Shown here in pieces: positions 8,214 through 18,101 of a stretch of 64,000 bases of DNA. Under the pieces are notes generated by a model. The model saw only the letters and a list, made by a program, of their open reading frames with translations. It did no database searches and was not told the DNA's origin. This stretch comes from JAUWKC01 sp035529895 (GTDB lineage: Bacteria > Planctomycetota > Phycisphaerae > Sedimentisphaerales > Anaerobacaceae). The DNA lies in assembly GCA_035529895.1 (NCBI GenBank), contig DATKVV010000068.1, positions 1-64,000 on the forward strand. The letters are read 5' to 3'. A program made the position numbers and the translations under genes. Numbering within the stretch: position 1 is the first letter of the stretch; the number at the start of each line of letters is the position of its first letter.

Positions 8214-8655
8214 GGGACTGCCGGAGGAGGAATGCTGGCCGCTGCCGGCTGACCTTGAGTGATTGTCTGGCAAAGCCAAGTCCGCCGGTATCCAGATGAA
8301 CAATCCATAGGAATATTTCTTTTCAGCGTTATTCAATTCATCGCTGCCGACCAATAGAATCTGAAGTATCAGTATTAATACACGGTTTTTCACGAAAATT
8401 TTTTGAACTTATCGGCCTCCAAAGACCGATTTATATGACAGGAAACGACAAAAATAGCGCATTATTTTACCGGCTTGAAATTAAGATTATACGGTTTCTT
8501 GCCGATAAGGTGCTTAATATTAGCAGTTGCAACGCGGCCGTACAACTTGCATGGCTTCGGAATCAGAGTTCCCGGTGTTTCGGGAACGGACAGGGTAACC
8601 GTTTCTAAGCTCTTTCTGGATATATTGTTATGGGACTTAACAGATGGGGGACGTT
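8214..8655. other. Intergenic region upstream of the glycogen cluster
   Basis: No gene seen. It must contain the promoter of the glycogen cluster, but I found no convincing -35/-10 pair. A small inverted repeat TCGG-CCTCCAAAGA-CCGA lies near 8411-8430. Confidence 0.3.
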
Positions 8656-9948
8656 ATGAGGGTTTTCATGTTGGGCTGGGAGTTTCCCCCGTTTATAAGC
8701 GGCGGTCTCGGCACGGCTTGCTATGGACTCACCAAGGCGATGGACCAACTCGGCATAAAGGTAACATTTGTTTTGCCGGCCCTCATTCGTAGCGAATATG
8801 TGACCCATGTGAAGCTGTTGACCCCCGCGTCCATGATGTCGGCAGGCAGGCTGATGAAATTTGGTGAACTTAAAAACGTAACCTTCCACGCCATTAATTC
8901 ACTGTTACAGCCGTATTCAACGCCGGATGTCTATCAGCGGCAGATAGAGGAGACCCTGCGGTTAAAGCAGCAAAACCGCGGGGCAGCCGTCAGCTTTGTT
9001 GGCGGAGTGGATTACAGCCGAGACATGGCGGCCGAGGTCCGTCGTTATGCTGCGGTGGCTGTTGAATTGGCCCGAAACGAAGTTTTTGACGTCGTTCATG
9101 CCCACGACTGGATGACATATCCTGCAGGAATCGCCGTGGCGGCAATGAGCAAAAAGCCGCTGATTGTGCATGTACATTCGACGGAATTCGACCGCAGCGG
9201 CGAACATGTCAACCAGATGATTTATGACGTTGAAAGACAGGGTATGCACGCGGCGGCCAAAGTAATCGCGGTAAGTTATTTCACTCGCAGTATCATAATC
9301 GGCCGGTATGGCGTCAGCGGCGAAAAGGTTGAAGTGGTACACAACGGCGTGGAGCGCAGCAGCAACGGCGGCTGGAGTCTGGACGAAACCGGCATCAAAA
9401 AGGATGAGAAAATCGTCTTATTCCTGGGCCGGATTACGATGCAAAAAGGGCCGGAGTATTTCCTTGCGGCGGCCAAGAAGGTCCTCGAGGTGATGGATAA
9501 CGTCAAGTTCGTCATGGCCGGCTCGGGCGACATGATGCACCGGGCGGTGGAGATGGCCGCGGGTCTCGGCATCGGGCATAAGGTCTTGTTCACGGGCTTT
9601 TTGCGGGGGGAAGATGTCCAAAAGATATACAAAATGGCCGACCTGTTCGTAATGCCTTCTGTTTCCGAACCATTTGGCATTGTGCCCCTGGAGGCATTGG
9701 ACAACGACGTTCCTGTCATAATAAGCAAGCAAAGCGGCGTGTCGGAAGTTCTGCGGCATGCTCTCAAAGTTGACTTTTGGGACGTAAATGAGATTGCCAA
9801 CAAGATTGTGGCCGTGCTCAAATATGCGCCGCTGAAAATGACGCTGCGAAGTTACGGCAATTTTGAGGTAAGAAGACTGTCCTGGAAAGACAGCGCCGCC
9901 AAATGTCTAAGAATCTACGAGGAAGCGTTAGCTGCCGCTTATTGTTAG
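8656..9948 (+). CDS. Glycogen/starch synthase-like glycosyltransferase (GT-B)
   Basis: 430 residues from ATG 8656, chosen over ATG 8644 because GGGGG lies five bases before it and MRVFMLGWEFPP is the usual start of the family. The N-terminal Rossmann domain has the PPFISGGLGTACYGLTKAM glycine-rich acceptor/ADP-glucose loop of GT5/GT4 enzymes, then DVVHAHDWMTYPAG. The C-terminal domain has VLFLGRITMQKGPEYF and the EPFGIVPLEA block containing the paired glutamates of retaining GT-B enzymes. It probably transfers glucose onto an alpha-1,4-glucan. It is first in a three-gene set with a GH57 amylase (25-base gap) and a debranching enzyme, an arrangement also known from archaeal glycogen loci. Confidence 0.85.
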   Translation: MRVFMLGWEFPPFISGGLGTACYGLTKAMDQLGIKVTFVLPALIRSEYVTHVKLLTPASMMSAGRLMKFGELKNVTFHAINSLLQPYSTPDVYQRQIEETLRLKQQNRGAAVSFVGGVDYSRDMAAEVRRYAAVAVELARNEVFDVVHAHDWMTYPAGIAVAAMSKKPLIVHVHSTEFDRSGEHVNQMIYDVERQGMHAAAKVIAVSYFTRSIIIGRYGVSGEKVEVVHNGVERSSNGGWSLDETGIKKDEKIVLFLGRITMQKGPEYFLAAAKKVLEVMDNVKFVMAGSGDMMHRAVEMAAGLGIGHKVLFTGFLRGEDVQKIYKMADLFVMPSVSEPFGIVPLEALDNDVPVIISKQSGVSEVLRHALKVDFWDVNEIANKIVAVLKYAPLKMTLRSYGNFEVRRLSWKDSAAKCLRIYEEALAAAYC

Positions 9949-9973
9949 GTTTTTTGGCGCGAGCAGGGGAGTT

Positions 9974-11221
9974 ATGGCTTCGATATGTTTCTACTTTCAA
10001 GTGCACCAGCCTTTGCGATTAAGGCACTACACGGTATTTGACAAAGACAACCACTATTTTGACGATTACAAGAACGCCTTTATTTGCAGGAAGGTGGCGA
10101 ACAAATGTTATCTGCCTGCAAATCGGCTGCTTCTGGACCTGATACGCAGGCTGGATGGCAGGTTTAAAGTGGCGTACAGCTTAACAGGCGTATTATTGGA
10201 GCAGCTCCAGCTTTATGCGCCCGAGGTGATGAGCACTTTTGACGCCCTGGCGGAGACGGGCTGTGTGGAGTTTTTGGCCGAGACGTATTATCACAGCTTA
10301 AGTTTCTTGTACTCGCGCGATGAATTCCTGGAGCAGGTAAATAAGCACACTGAGACGATTGCGTCCCTGTTCGGCCAGAAGCCGCGGGTATTTAGAAATA
10401 CCGAGCTGATATACAATAACGATTTGGCCAGGCTTATCGAGTCCATGGGTCAGTTCGACGCAATAATAAGCGAAGGGGCGGACCACATACTGGGTTATAG
10501 AAGTCCTAACTTCGTATATCGGCCCCAAAATTGCAGCAAGCTGAAGCTGCTGCTGAAAAACTATGCCCTCAGTGATGATATTGCTTTCAGGTTTTCCAAC
10601 CGTGCCTGGTCGGAATGGCCTCTGACGGCAGAAAAATTTGCCCGATGGATAAGCAATGTCAACGGCAACGGTTACGTAGTCAATCTGTTTATGGATTACG
10701 AAACGCTTGGCGAGCATCAATGGAAGGACACGGGCATATTCGATTTTATGGGGCGCCTGCCGTATGAGATTCTAAAGCATCCCGACAACAATTTCAAGAC
10801 CCCCAGTGAGATAGTTGCGTGTTATGAGCCTGTGGGCACTGTTGATGTGCCGCATCTGATAAGCTGGGCCGACACGGAAAGAGACCTTTCCGCCTGGCTT
10901 GGAAACGCGATGCAGTCAAATGCCATTTATGAGCTTTACCGACTTGAGAAGAAGATCAAGACGGCCAGCGATGACAAAATCCTGACGGACTGGCGAAGAC
11001 TGCAGACATCCGACCATTTCTATTATATGTGCACGAAGTACTTTGCCGACGGGGATGTCCACAAGTACTTTAATCCCTACGGGTCGCCTTACGATTCCTA
11101 TATCAACTTTATGAATGTGTTGGACAACCTTCATAATCGTTGTTCCGGGGGGGCAGCCGGGGCCGTATCCCGTGAGCTGTCGCAGAGTAAAAACCAGCAT
11201 GACTTACAGACGGTAAATTAG
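9974..11221 (+). CDS. GH57 family alpha-amylase-like glycoside hydrolase
   Basis: 415 residues. The start MASICFYFQVHQPLRLRHY contains conserved region 1 of GH57 (HQP). FRNTELIYNND carries the catalytic nucleophile Glu and NLFMDYETLGEHQW the acid/base Asp, with the expected spacing for the short alpha-amylase subgroup that includes archaeal MJ1611. It cleaves or rearranges internal alpha-1,4-glucan bonds. No signal peptide is seen, so it acts in the cytoplasm on storage glucan. It is probably translated from one mRNA with its two neighbours. Confidence 0.9.
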   Translation: MASICFYFQVHQPLRLRHYTVFDKDNHYFDDYKNAFICRKVANKCYLPANRLLLDLIRRLDGRFKVAYSLTGVLLEQLQLYAPEVMSTFDALAETGCVEFLAETYYHSLSFLYSRDEFLEQVNKHTETIASLFGQKPRVFRNTELIYNNDLARLIESMGQFDAIISEGADHILGYRSPNFVYRPQNCSKLKLLLKNYALSDDIAFRFSNRAWSEWPLTAEKFARWISNVNGNGYVVNLFMDYETLGEHQWKDTGIFDFMGRLPYEILKHPDNNFKTPSEIVACYEPVGTVDVPHLISWADTERDLSAWLGNAMQSNAIYELYRLEKKIKTASDDKILTDWRRLQTSDHFYYMCTKYFADGDVHKYFNPYGSPYDSYINFMNVLDNLHNRCSGGAAGAVSRELSQSKNQHDLQTVN

Positions 11222-11303
11222 ATGCCCCTGGTTTGCTTTTTTCTTTTTCCCTATTCTGATTTTCGGATACTATCGGGACAGCTTTTTATTCAGGAGCGAA
11301 CTT

Positions 11304-13505
11304 GTGCCGACACTGGAAAAAGTCTTTAGCAGCGACATTCTGTGCGTACAGACGGGCGATAAGGCCGTTGGAGAGTTGCTGACTAAAGAATGGCTATTGA
11401 CCAACAATCGCGGCGGGTACGCATCGTCAACCATTGTGGGCTGCAACACGAGACGGTATCACGGCCTGCTCATTGGCTCCGCAAAGCCGCCGGCAAACAG
11501 GATAATGGGGCTGGCTAACTGCCTGGAAATGGTGATATTCGACGGGAAAGTATTTAACCTCTCAACCTTCGAATTCAGCGGGAAATTCGTCCCGGAGGGT
11601 TTCAGGCATATAAAGCGGTTTCGCCGTGATACGGGGGTGCATTTTGATTACCAGCTGGCCGGGCCTGCAGTGGCGTTCGACGACGCCGGTAAGAAGCACA
11701 AGAGGCGTTTGGGGTCGCTGCGCAATCAAGGGCAAGACCGCGTTTCGCTTGAACTGACTAAATCCGTATATCTTCTGCGCCAGACCGATACGGTCGCCAT
11801 CGTGTACGATTTTACCAACCTGGATGACTTCGTAATGCAAGAAAGCCGCGGAACGGGGACCGTTGGGGCGCCCATAGAATTTGTGTTACGCCCTTTCATT
11901 GGCCTGCGCGATTTCCACTCGCTGCAAAAATCCTATGCCCCGCTGTACGCCACCCGCTTTGGCGATGATTTATCGGTTCGCCACGATGCTCTATCGGGTT
12001 GTGAACTGTTCCTGAGTTGTCCTTCCAGGGACTTCACGGAGGACAGACAGTGGTGGTTTAATTTTCTATATCGAATCGATCAAGAAAGAGGGCAGGATTT
12101 TACCGAAGATTTGTGGTCGCCTGGTTTTTTCAAGTGCCGGCTGGATTCGGCAGGCAGAATCGTTTTCCGGGCGACTCTAAGGACCTCTGCTGCGCCGGGA
12201 GCTGAAAGAACAGCAAACCTCGATAGTTCCGAGCCTCTGGCAGGTGCGGACATCGAAACCGTTCTTGAAGACTTGCAGAGGTGCGAGGAAGAGCTGAAAC
12301 GTAAAGCGAAAAGCGTGAGGCAGGATTTGCAGCACGCCGCGCGTGATGCGCGATATGAGATGCTTTGTTTGGCCGCCGACCAGTTTGTTGTAAATCGCCG
12401 GATAAACCATAAGAGCCAGACGACCATTTTAGCCGGCTTTCCCTGGTTTGCCGACTGGGGCAGAGATGCTCTCATATCCCTGCCGGGTCTTTTGCTGGCG
12501 ACCGGCAGGTCCGAGGATGCCAAATCGGTCCTGACCACTTTCGCCCATGCGGCAGATGAGGGTATGATTCCCAATCGGTTCGACGATTACAGCGGAACCG
12601 CCCATTTCAACAGCATTGATGCTTCTGTTTGGTTTGTCAACGCGGCTTTCCAGTATCTGTTCGCCACCGGCGACTCACGGACCTTCACACAAGAGCTTCT
12701 GCCGACAATCCGATGGATTATCGATTCTTACCGGAAGGGCACACGGTTTGGCATTTGCGCAGATACCGACGGACTTATAACCGGGGGCAGCGAGGAAACT
12801 CAACTGACCTGGATGGACGCCAAATGCGACGGTGTCGCTTTTACTTCTCGTTATGGAAAAGCGGTCGAGGTTAATGCGCTTTGGTACAATAGCCTTTGTC
12901 ATCTGGCTGAGTTTTATGCCGGCCGTAACCTCGAACTGTCAAGACAGTACAGGTTTATGGCGGATAAGGCGGGCGAGAGTTTCTCCGGCTTATTTTGGAA
13001 CGAGGAGGTCGGTTATTTGAACGATTGCATTCTGCCCGACGGCTCGGCTGACACAAGCCTTCGGCCGAACCAGATATTCGCCGTTTCGCTGCCGTTTTCG
13101 GCCTTGTCGGCTCAGCGGCAAAAGTGCGTAGTGGCTGCGGTTCAAAAACATCTTCTGACGCCTTTTGGCTTGCGAACGTTGAACGCTGAGGATTCCCGCT
13201 ACAAAGGGAAATATGCAGGCCCTCAGCGAGAGCGGGACGAGGCTTACCACCAGGGTACAGTCTGGCCGTACCTGATTGGCCCGTTTGTGGAAGCGTATTT
13301 GAAGGTCAATGATTTCAGCCGAAAAAGCAAAAGAAGGGCGGCTGAATTTGTCCAGCCCCTGCTTCGGCATTTGACCGAAGATAGCTGTCTGGGCCAAATC
13401 AGCGAGATATTCGACGCCGACCCTCCTCACAGGCCCAGAGGCTGTATTGCTCAGGCCTGGAGCGTGGCAGAACTGATACGGGCGTACCAGTTGATAAACG
13501 GCTGA
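11304..13505 (+). CDS. Glycogen debranching enzyme, amylo-alpha-1,6-glucosidase (GH133)
   Basis: 733 residues from GTG 11304 behind AGGAG. The N-terminal beta domain starts KEWLLTNNRGGYASST followed by TRRYHGLL, diagnostic of the prokaryotic/archaeal debranching enzymes. The C-terminal alpha/alpha-barrel (from about residue 350) contains FPWFADWGRDALISLPGLLL and ETQLTWMDAK with the catalytic acidic residues, and the late DEAYHQGTVWPYLIGPF block. It removes alpha-1,6 branches from glycogen. It is last in the glycogen set, with an 82-base gap from the GH57 gene. Confidence 0.92.
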   Translation: MPTLEKVFSSDILCVQTGDKAVGELLTKEWLLTNNRGGYASSTIVGCNTRRYHGLLIGSAKPPANRIMGLANCLEMVIFDGKVFNLSTFEFSGKFVPEGFRHIKRFRRDTGVHFDYQLAGPAVAFDDAGKKHKRRLGSLRNQGQDRVSLELTKSVYLLRQTDTVAIVYDFTNLDDFVMQESRGTGTVGAPIEFVLRPFIGLRDFHSLQKSYAPLYATRFGDDLSVRHDALSGCELFLSCPSRDFTEDRQWWFNFLYRIDQERGQDFTEDLWSPGFFKCRLDSAGRIVFRATLRTSAAPGAERTANLDSSEPLAGADIETVLEDLQRCEEELKRKAKSVRQDLQHAARDARYEMLCLAADQFVVNRRINHKSQTTILAGFPWFADWGRDALISLPGLLLATGRSEDAKSVLTTFAHAADEGMIPNRFDDYSGTAHFNSIDASVWFVNAAFQYLFATGDSRTFTQELLPTIRWIIDSYRKGTRFGICADTDGLITGGSEETQLTWMDAKCDGVAFTSRYGKAVEVNALWYNSLCHLAEFYAGRNLELSRQYRFMADKAGESFSGLFWNEEVGYLNDCILPDGSADTSLRPNQIFAVSLPFSALSAQRQKCVVAAVQKHLLTPFGLRTLNAEDSRYKGKYAGPQRERDEAYHQGTVWPYLIGPFVEAYLKVNDFSRKSKRRAAEFVQPLLRHLTEDSCLGQISEIFDADPPHRPRGCIAQAWSVAELIRAYQLING

Positions 13506-13644
13506 GCGAGACCCCACTGGAGCCGCCGAGTTCACTTCAATCATCTCAATTCCGGTAAGAACCCCCGATTGTGGGCCGGCCAGAGACGGACAATGGATCC
13601 GGCGAGGTACGTTCCGGGCTTTTTCTGTGCGTTCGTGGAGAATA

Positions 13645-13653
13645 TGGTATAAT
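13645..13653 (+). promoter_or_regulatory. Extended -10 promoter element
   Basis: TGGTATAAT, an extended -10 without a recognisable -35, lies about 50 bases upstream of the coiled-coil gene. The promoters at 21554 and 35205 have the same TGG immediately before the -10. Confidence 0.45.
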
Positions 13654-13701
13654 CCAGGTAATGGTCACAGAAGAACCGGGTCGTTTTGGGAGGTTAAAGT
13701 C

Positions 13702-14541
13702 ATGAGAAACATAAGGGCGATAGGTACAACTTCATTAATACTTGTTATCACTCTGGGTTGCTGGTTTGCAAATCTGAGCGGGCAAACAGAGACGAACCAG
13801 GAATCCGTTGAAACCGAGCCGGCAGCCGTTGAAAACCCTCAAGAAGCCAGAGAGTCCAGACCGAGGACGAGTTTTGTCAAAATGGTGGACTTCTATCTGA
13901 GGGATAACAAGTTCGTATTCGGGAAACTGGTCTCGGAGGACAAAAACAAGCTGGTTGTCGAGCAGTTGGACCAGAGCAGGATTGTCGCATCCACTTACAG
14001 CAAGAAGGAAATAGATGTCAGGACGCTGCGCACCCAGAGGGTCCCTGAGGCCAGGTATTATGTGGACCTCGGCGAGTATTTTTCTGGCAGAACGTGGGAC
14101 TTCAACGATGACCCCGATGATTTTATTCAGGCGATTCGCTCCTACGAGAAGGCCAAGCAGTTATTCGCGGAGACCCGTGGGGAGGATTCCGACAAGATAG
14201 ACGAAATAGATAAAAAGATAAAGCAGCTACAGGAGGACCGGCAGGTCTGGACGAGAGAAGCAGAATCCCGGGCCAGGTTGAAGAAACTGGAGTTTGAGGC
14301 TGAGATCGAAAAAAGGTTTAAGGCACTCGAGGATAAGGTCAATAAAGGTGTTCAGCAGATTGACGAGACCGTAGCGAAGATTAAGGACGATTACCAGGCA
14401 ATGGAAAGGAGTGTTACCGAGACAGGCAGGGACCTGTCGCGGCGACTTGACGTGCTGCAGGAGCGCGTAGGCGCGAACACGAGGCTGCTTGATGATCTTC
14501 TTTATCCTCGATACTATCAGCGCAGGTATTACTATCCGTAG
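13702..14541 (+). CDS. Exported coiled-coil protein of unknown function
   Basis: 279 residues from ATG 13702, preceded by GGGAGG; 25 upstream codons in frame look untranslated. An N-terminal hydrophobic stretch (residues about 8-24) is a signal peptide or anchor; the Cys in VITLGC is not in a good lipobox. Residues about 50-105 resemble a small beta domain (DFYLRDNKFVFGKLVSEDKN). A TPR-like segment follows (YYVDLGEYF, QAIRSYEKAKQLF). Residues about 165-265 are heptad-rich coiled coil, and the C-terminus ends in a tyrosine-rich PRYYQRRYYYP. No family is recognised. It is probably a periplasmic structural or scaffolding protein. Confidence 0.65.
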   Translation: MRNIRAIGTTSLILVITLGCWFANLSGQTETNQESVETEPAAVENPQEARESRPRTSFVKMVDFYLRDNKFVFGKLVSEDKNKLVVEQLDQSRIVASTYSKKEIDVRTLRTQRVPEARYYVDLGEYFSGRTWDFNDDPDDFIQAIRSYEKAKQLFAETRGEDSDKIDEIDKKIKQLQEDRQVWTREAESRARLKKLEFEAEIEKRFKALEDKVNKGVQQIDETVAKIKDDYQAMERSVTETGRDLSRRLDVLQERVGANTRLLDDLLYPRYYQRRYYYP

Positions 14542-14695
14542 ACGGGCCCCGCTGAGAACCGTTAGCTCGTAAACAGAGAATAGGCCGCGGATGTCAAACC
14601 AGCACCGCCTTTGCGGTTAAGATTCCGGTGCGGCAGAAAACCGTTGGAACAGCCACGCAGGAAATTGAAATCGGGCGACCCAGGTTTCGCAGTGC

Positions 14696-15328
14696 TCAAA
14701 AGTCTTTGGCCATTTGTCCGGCTTTTTCGACGGCTTCAGCGCGTTTGCGTTTGGCGACATCCGGCCCGGCGGCAAGCGTGGGTTCGACCACCACCGAGCG
14801 GATATCGGTAAGCCCGATGAAATTGAGTATCAACTCGAGATACTTCTTCTGCAGGTCGTAGGACTCAGCGCCGCTGCCCTGCGGGTAATCACCACCACGG
14901 GCATACACGATAAAGACGGATTTGTCCTTTACCAGGCCTTCGTAACCGCCGCTGTCAGTGACCGTGAAAGTCAGACCCGGCTGGACTATAATGTCTATGT
15001 ACTGCTTGAGCCTGTAGGGAATTGAGAAATTCCACATTGGTACGGCCATAACATATTTGTCCGCGGATTTGAACTCATCGATTACGGCAACGACCTCGTC
15101 CCATATCCGGCGGTCTTGCTCTGAATGCTCCTGGCCGTCCATGATCTTATATTTGGCCGTAGCCGCGGCCAGGTCAAACGCCGGAAGCGGCTTCTCGAAA
15201 AGGTCAATCGTTTTAATCTGGTCGTCAGGATGCGTCTTGCGATAAGATTCAACGAATGCATCGGCTGCGGCTACCGAGTAAGAACGGCCGGTACGCGGCG
15301 AGGCTTTGATGTATAGTATAGTGCTCAT
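14696..15328 (-). CDS. azoR: FMN-dependent NADH azoreductase / NAD(P)H quinone reductase
   Basis: 210 residues, close to the 201 of E. coli AzoR. The flavodoxin-like fold begins MSTILYIKASPRTGRSYS with the SPR phosphate-binding loop for FMN, followed by VMAVPMWNFSIPYRLKQYID, the family signature where MWNF contacts the flavin. It reduces quinones and azo compounds by two electrons using NADH. The gene lies 101 bases downstream of trpA on the same strand, so read-through from the trp operon is possible, but its own GGGGG-containing ribosome site suggests independent translation. Confidence 0.88.
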   Translation of the reverse strand: MSTILYIKASPRTGRSYSVAAADAFVESYRKTHPDDQIKTIDLFEKPLPAFDLAAATAKYKIMDGQEHSEQDRRIWDEVVAVIDEFKSADKYVMAVPMWNFSIPYRLKQYIDIIVQPGLTFTVTDSGGYEGLVKDKSVFIVYARGGDYPQGSGAESYDLQKKYLELILNFIGLTDIRSVVVEPTLAAGPDVAKRKRAEAVEKAGQMAKDF

Positions 15329-15429
15329 AATGACCCCCCAAATTTAAAAAACTTCGGTTTTTCAAAAGTCCCCAGGCCAAGATACACTAACGTGGATTCT
15401 ACCTTCCCGAATGTGTCTGTCAATCTTTT

Positions 15430-16224
15430 CTAATTTTCGATTGCCGTTCTGACGCTGGTCAAAAAGGATGCGATTTCAGCGAGCATTTTTTCCTTGCTGT
15501 TCAGATTGTTCTCAATCAGACCCACTATTTTCGAGCCGATTATCACGCCGTCGGCGCCCGCCGAGGCGACCGCCGCTGCGTGTTCGGGTTTGCTGATTCC
15601 AAAGCCCACACAGATGGGGACAGAGGTCAGTTTTTTCAATTTGGCGACGAGGCCTTCTACCGTATCGGAGAGGTTTTCTCTGCTGCCGGTGACTCCCAGA
15701 AGCGATACGGTATAGATAAAGCCGGTAGTCTTGGAAGCGATCAGTTTCATTCTTTCAGTCGCTGTGTTCGGCGTTACCATAAAAACCGTGTCAAGGCCCG
15801 CTGAAAGGGCCGGGGCAGTGACTTCGTCGGCGTCGTCGATGCTCAAATCCGCAACCAAAACGCTGTTGACGCCTGCCTCGTGGAAATCTTCGAAAAACTG
15901 TTGGGTCCCGTACTGGTAAATCAGATTGTAGTACATCAACAGTCCGATGGGTACATCTTTGTAATCCTTTACGCTCCTGATAAACTCCCGGGCCTTTTGC
16001 AGATTCATTCCGGCGCTGCGAGCGCGGATGTCGGCTTTTTGGATTGTGGGCCCGTCCGCTATGGGGTCGGAGAAAGGCACGCCCAATTCGAGGATATCGG
16101 CTCCCGAGTCGACGGCGGCTTTTACAGCGGCAAGACTCGTATCGAAATCGGGGTCGCCGATAACGAAAAAAGGTATCAGCGCGGGTCTGTTCAGTTCGGA
16201 AAAAACTTGTTTGTAAGTTTTCAT
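15430..16224 (-). CDS. trpA: Tryptophan synthase alpha subunit
   Basis: 264 residues (E. coli 268). The TIM barrel contains the catalytic Glu in DILELGVPFSDPIADGP and the catalytic Asp in the LVADLSIDDAD strand. The phosphate-binding end VGFGISKPEHA and GVIIGSKIV is present. It cleaves indole-3-glycerol phosphate to indole and glyceraldehyde 3-phosphate and passes indole to TrpB. It is the last trp gene, 11 bases after trpB. Confidence 0.95.
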   Translation of the reverse strand: MKTYKQVFSELNRPALIPFFVIGDPDFDTSLAAVKAAVDSGADILELGVPFSDPIADGPTIQKADIRARSAGMNLQKAREFIRSVKDYKDVPIGLLMYYNLIYQYGTQQFFEDFHEAGVNSVLVADLSIDDADEVTAPALSAGLDTVFMVTPNTATERMKLIASKTTGFIYTVSLLGVTGSRENLSDTVEGLVAKLKKLTSVPICVGFGISKPEHAAAVASAGADGVIIGSKIVGLIENNLNSKEKMLAEIASFLTSVRTAIEN

Positions 16225-16235
16225 TGGCTGCGTCC

Positions 16236-17411
16236 TTACTGCAACGGTCGGTGGTTTTCCACGATTGAGACATCTTTGTCACCCCGGCCTGAAAGGTTCA
16301 CTATCGCAATTGTATCCTTGTCCAGATTTCCTTTTTGGGCCATAAGATAGGCCAGAGCGTGTGCGCTTTCCAGAGCGGGCAGTATTCCCTCGCTCCTGGT
16401 CAGCAGCTCAAAGGCGTCGAGGACCTTTTCATCTTCCGCCGCGACATATTGAGCACGGCCGGCGTCTTTCAAGAAGCAATGTTCGGGCCCGACCGCAGGG
16501 TAATCCAGGCCTGCACTTACGGATTCGGTATCGTGGACCTGGCCTTCTTCATCCTGGAGCAGGTAGGCTTTTGCTCCGTGGAGTATGCCTACGCGGCCGG
16601 CCACAAGTGTCGCAGCATGTTTGCCGCTGCTGAGGCTTCTGCCGCCGGCCTCGACCCCAATCAGCTTGACATCCATGTCATCCACAAAACCCGAAAAGAT
16701 GCCAATCGCGTTGCTGCCTCCGCCGACGCAGGCAACGACCATGTCGGGCAGTCTGCCGATTTGGTCGAGACATTGCTGTCTTGCCTCTTTGCCGATGCAG
16801 CTTTGGAAATGTTTTACTATGGTCGGATACGGATGCGCCCCGCAGGCTGAGCCGAAAAGGTAAAACGTGTCGGTGACGTGGGCAGTCCAGTAGCGGAGTG
16901 CGTCGTTGATGGCGTCTTTGAGCGTGCCTGTGCCTCCTTCGACGCCGATGACTTCGGCGCCGCACAATCTCATCTTGTGGACGTTGACGCTCTGGCGTTC
17001 GATGTCTGTCACGCCCATAAAGATTTTGGTTTCCATTCCGAACAGGGCGCCAATCATCGCGGTAGCCAGGCCGTGCTGGCCTGCGCCGGTTTCAGCGATT
17101 AGTTTGGTCTTGCCCATATACTTTGCCAACAGGCCCTGTCCGAGCGTGTTGTTGACTTTGTGTGCGCCGCCGTGCAGAAGGTCTTCACGTTTGAGGTAAA
17201 CGCTGAAGCCGACATAGTCGCTGAATCTTTTGGCGTAGTAAAGCGGGGAGGGTCGGCCGGCGTAATCTTTCGAGAGCAGAGCAAGCTCAGCGACAAACTG
17301 CTCATCCTCGTGGAAGCGGTAGAACGCATCTTCGAGCTCTTCCAGCGCGGGTATCAGGACTTCCGGCACATAAAAGCCGCCATAATCTCCGAATCTGCCT
17401 TTATACTTCAT
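16236..17411 (-). CDS. trpB: Tryptophan synthase beta subunit
   Basis: 391 residues (E. coli 397). The PLP lysine is in HGGAHKVNNTLGQ, and the phosphate-binding GGGSNAIGIF loop and the ETGAGQHG loop are intact. It condenses indole with serine to make tryptophan. This is the standard TrpB1 type that pairs with TrpA. It follows trpF by 41 bases. Confidence 0.96.
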   Translation of the reverse strand: MKYKGRFGDYGGFYVPEVLIPALEELEDAFYRFHEDEQFVAELALLSKDYAGRPSPLYYAKRFSDYVGFSVYLKREDLLHGGAHKVNNTLGQGLLAKYMGKTKLIAETGAGQHGLATAMIGALFGMETKIFMGVTDIERQSVNVHKMRLCGAEVIGVEGGTGTLKDAINDALRYWTAHVTDTFYLFGSACGAHPYPTIVKHFQSCIGKEARQQCLDQIGRLPDMVVACVGGGSNAIGIFSGFVDDMDVKLIGVEAGGRSLSSGKHAATLVAGRVGILHGAKAYLLQDEEGQVHDTESVSAGLDYPAVGPEHCFLKDAGRAQYVAAEDEKVLDAFELLTRSEGILPALESAHALAYLMAQKGNLDKDTIAIVNLSGRGDKDVSIVENHRPLQ

Positions 17412-17452
17412 ATCTTGCGCCTCTCGCGTAGTGATTTCTGTTGGTCATCCCA

Positions 17453-18076
17453 TTAGCCTCTCAAGTGCCGTATGTTTTCGAATAACTTCTTCATTTTCTT
17501 ATGGTCTTTCTTTCCCGGCCTGGCTTCGACGCCGCTGCATATATCGATGCCGTAGACGCCCAGCTCAATCGCTCTTACCGCGTTATCGGGATTAATGCCG
17601 CCGGCCAAAAAGACGCGTTTGCCGATATGACCCACGATGTTCCAGTCGAAGGTCAGGCCCGTGCCGCCGTATTTCTCGGGGTCGAAAGCATCAAGCAAAA
17701 TCGCGTCGGTAAAATAGTCCTCTGCCTTTTCGATGTCGGTTTGGTCCTTGACTCGCAGGGCTTTCATCGTTTTTACGTTAAGCGAAAGAAAGGACTGACA
17801 GAATTGCGGACTTTCGTCGCCGTGGAGCTGGACCCAGTTCAACAGGCACTGGCTCGATGCCTTTTGAATTTTCTCAAACGAGGCATTTACGAAGACGCCG
17901 GCAACATCTATAAAGCCAGGCAGTTTGTTTATAATCTCGGCGGCCTTTTCGGGCCTTATGTACCTTGGGCTCTTCGGATAGAAATTAAAGCCCAGCAAAT
18001 CCGCACCCATATCCATTGCGGCTGCGGCGTCTTCATAGTTGGTAATACCGCAGATTTTAACTTTTACTATCAACAT
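17453..18076 (-). CDS. trpF: Phosphoribosylanthranilate isomerase
   Basis: 207 residues, a single-domain TIM barrel. The catalytic Cys is in VKICGIT and the catalytic Asp in LLDAFD; FLAGGINPDN and GIDICSGVE form the phosphate site. It converts phosphoribosylanthranilate to the enol form (CdRP). It is not fused to TrpC, and the 25 bases between trpD and trpF leave no room for trpC, so the next enzyme of the pathway is encoded elsewhere. Confidence 0.95.
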   Translation of the reverse strand: MLIVKVKICGITNYEDAAAAMDMGADLLGFNFYPKSPRYIRPEKAAEIINKLPGFIDVAGVFVNASFEKIQKASSQCLLNWVQLHGDESPQFCQSFLSLNVKTMKALRVKDQTDIEKAEDYFTDAILLDAFDPEKYGGTGLTFDWNIVGHIGKRVFLAGGINPDNAVRAIELGVYGIDICSGVEARPGKKDHKKMKKLFENIRHLRG

Positions 18077-18101
18077 ATTTACTATCTATCCGATTGTCTT
18101 T

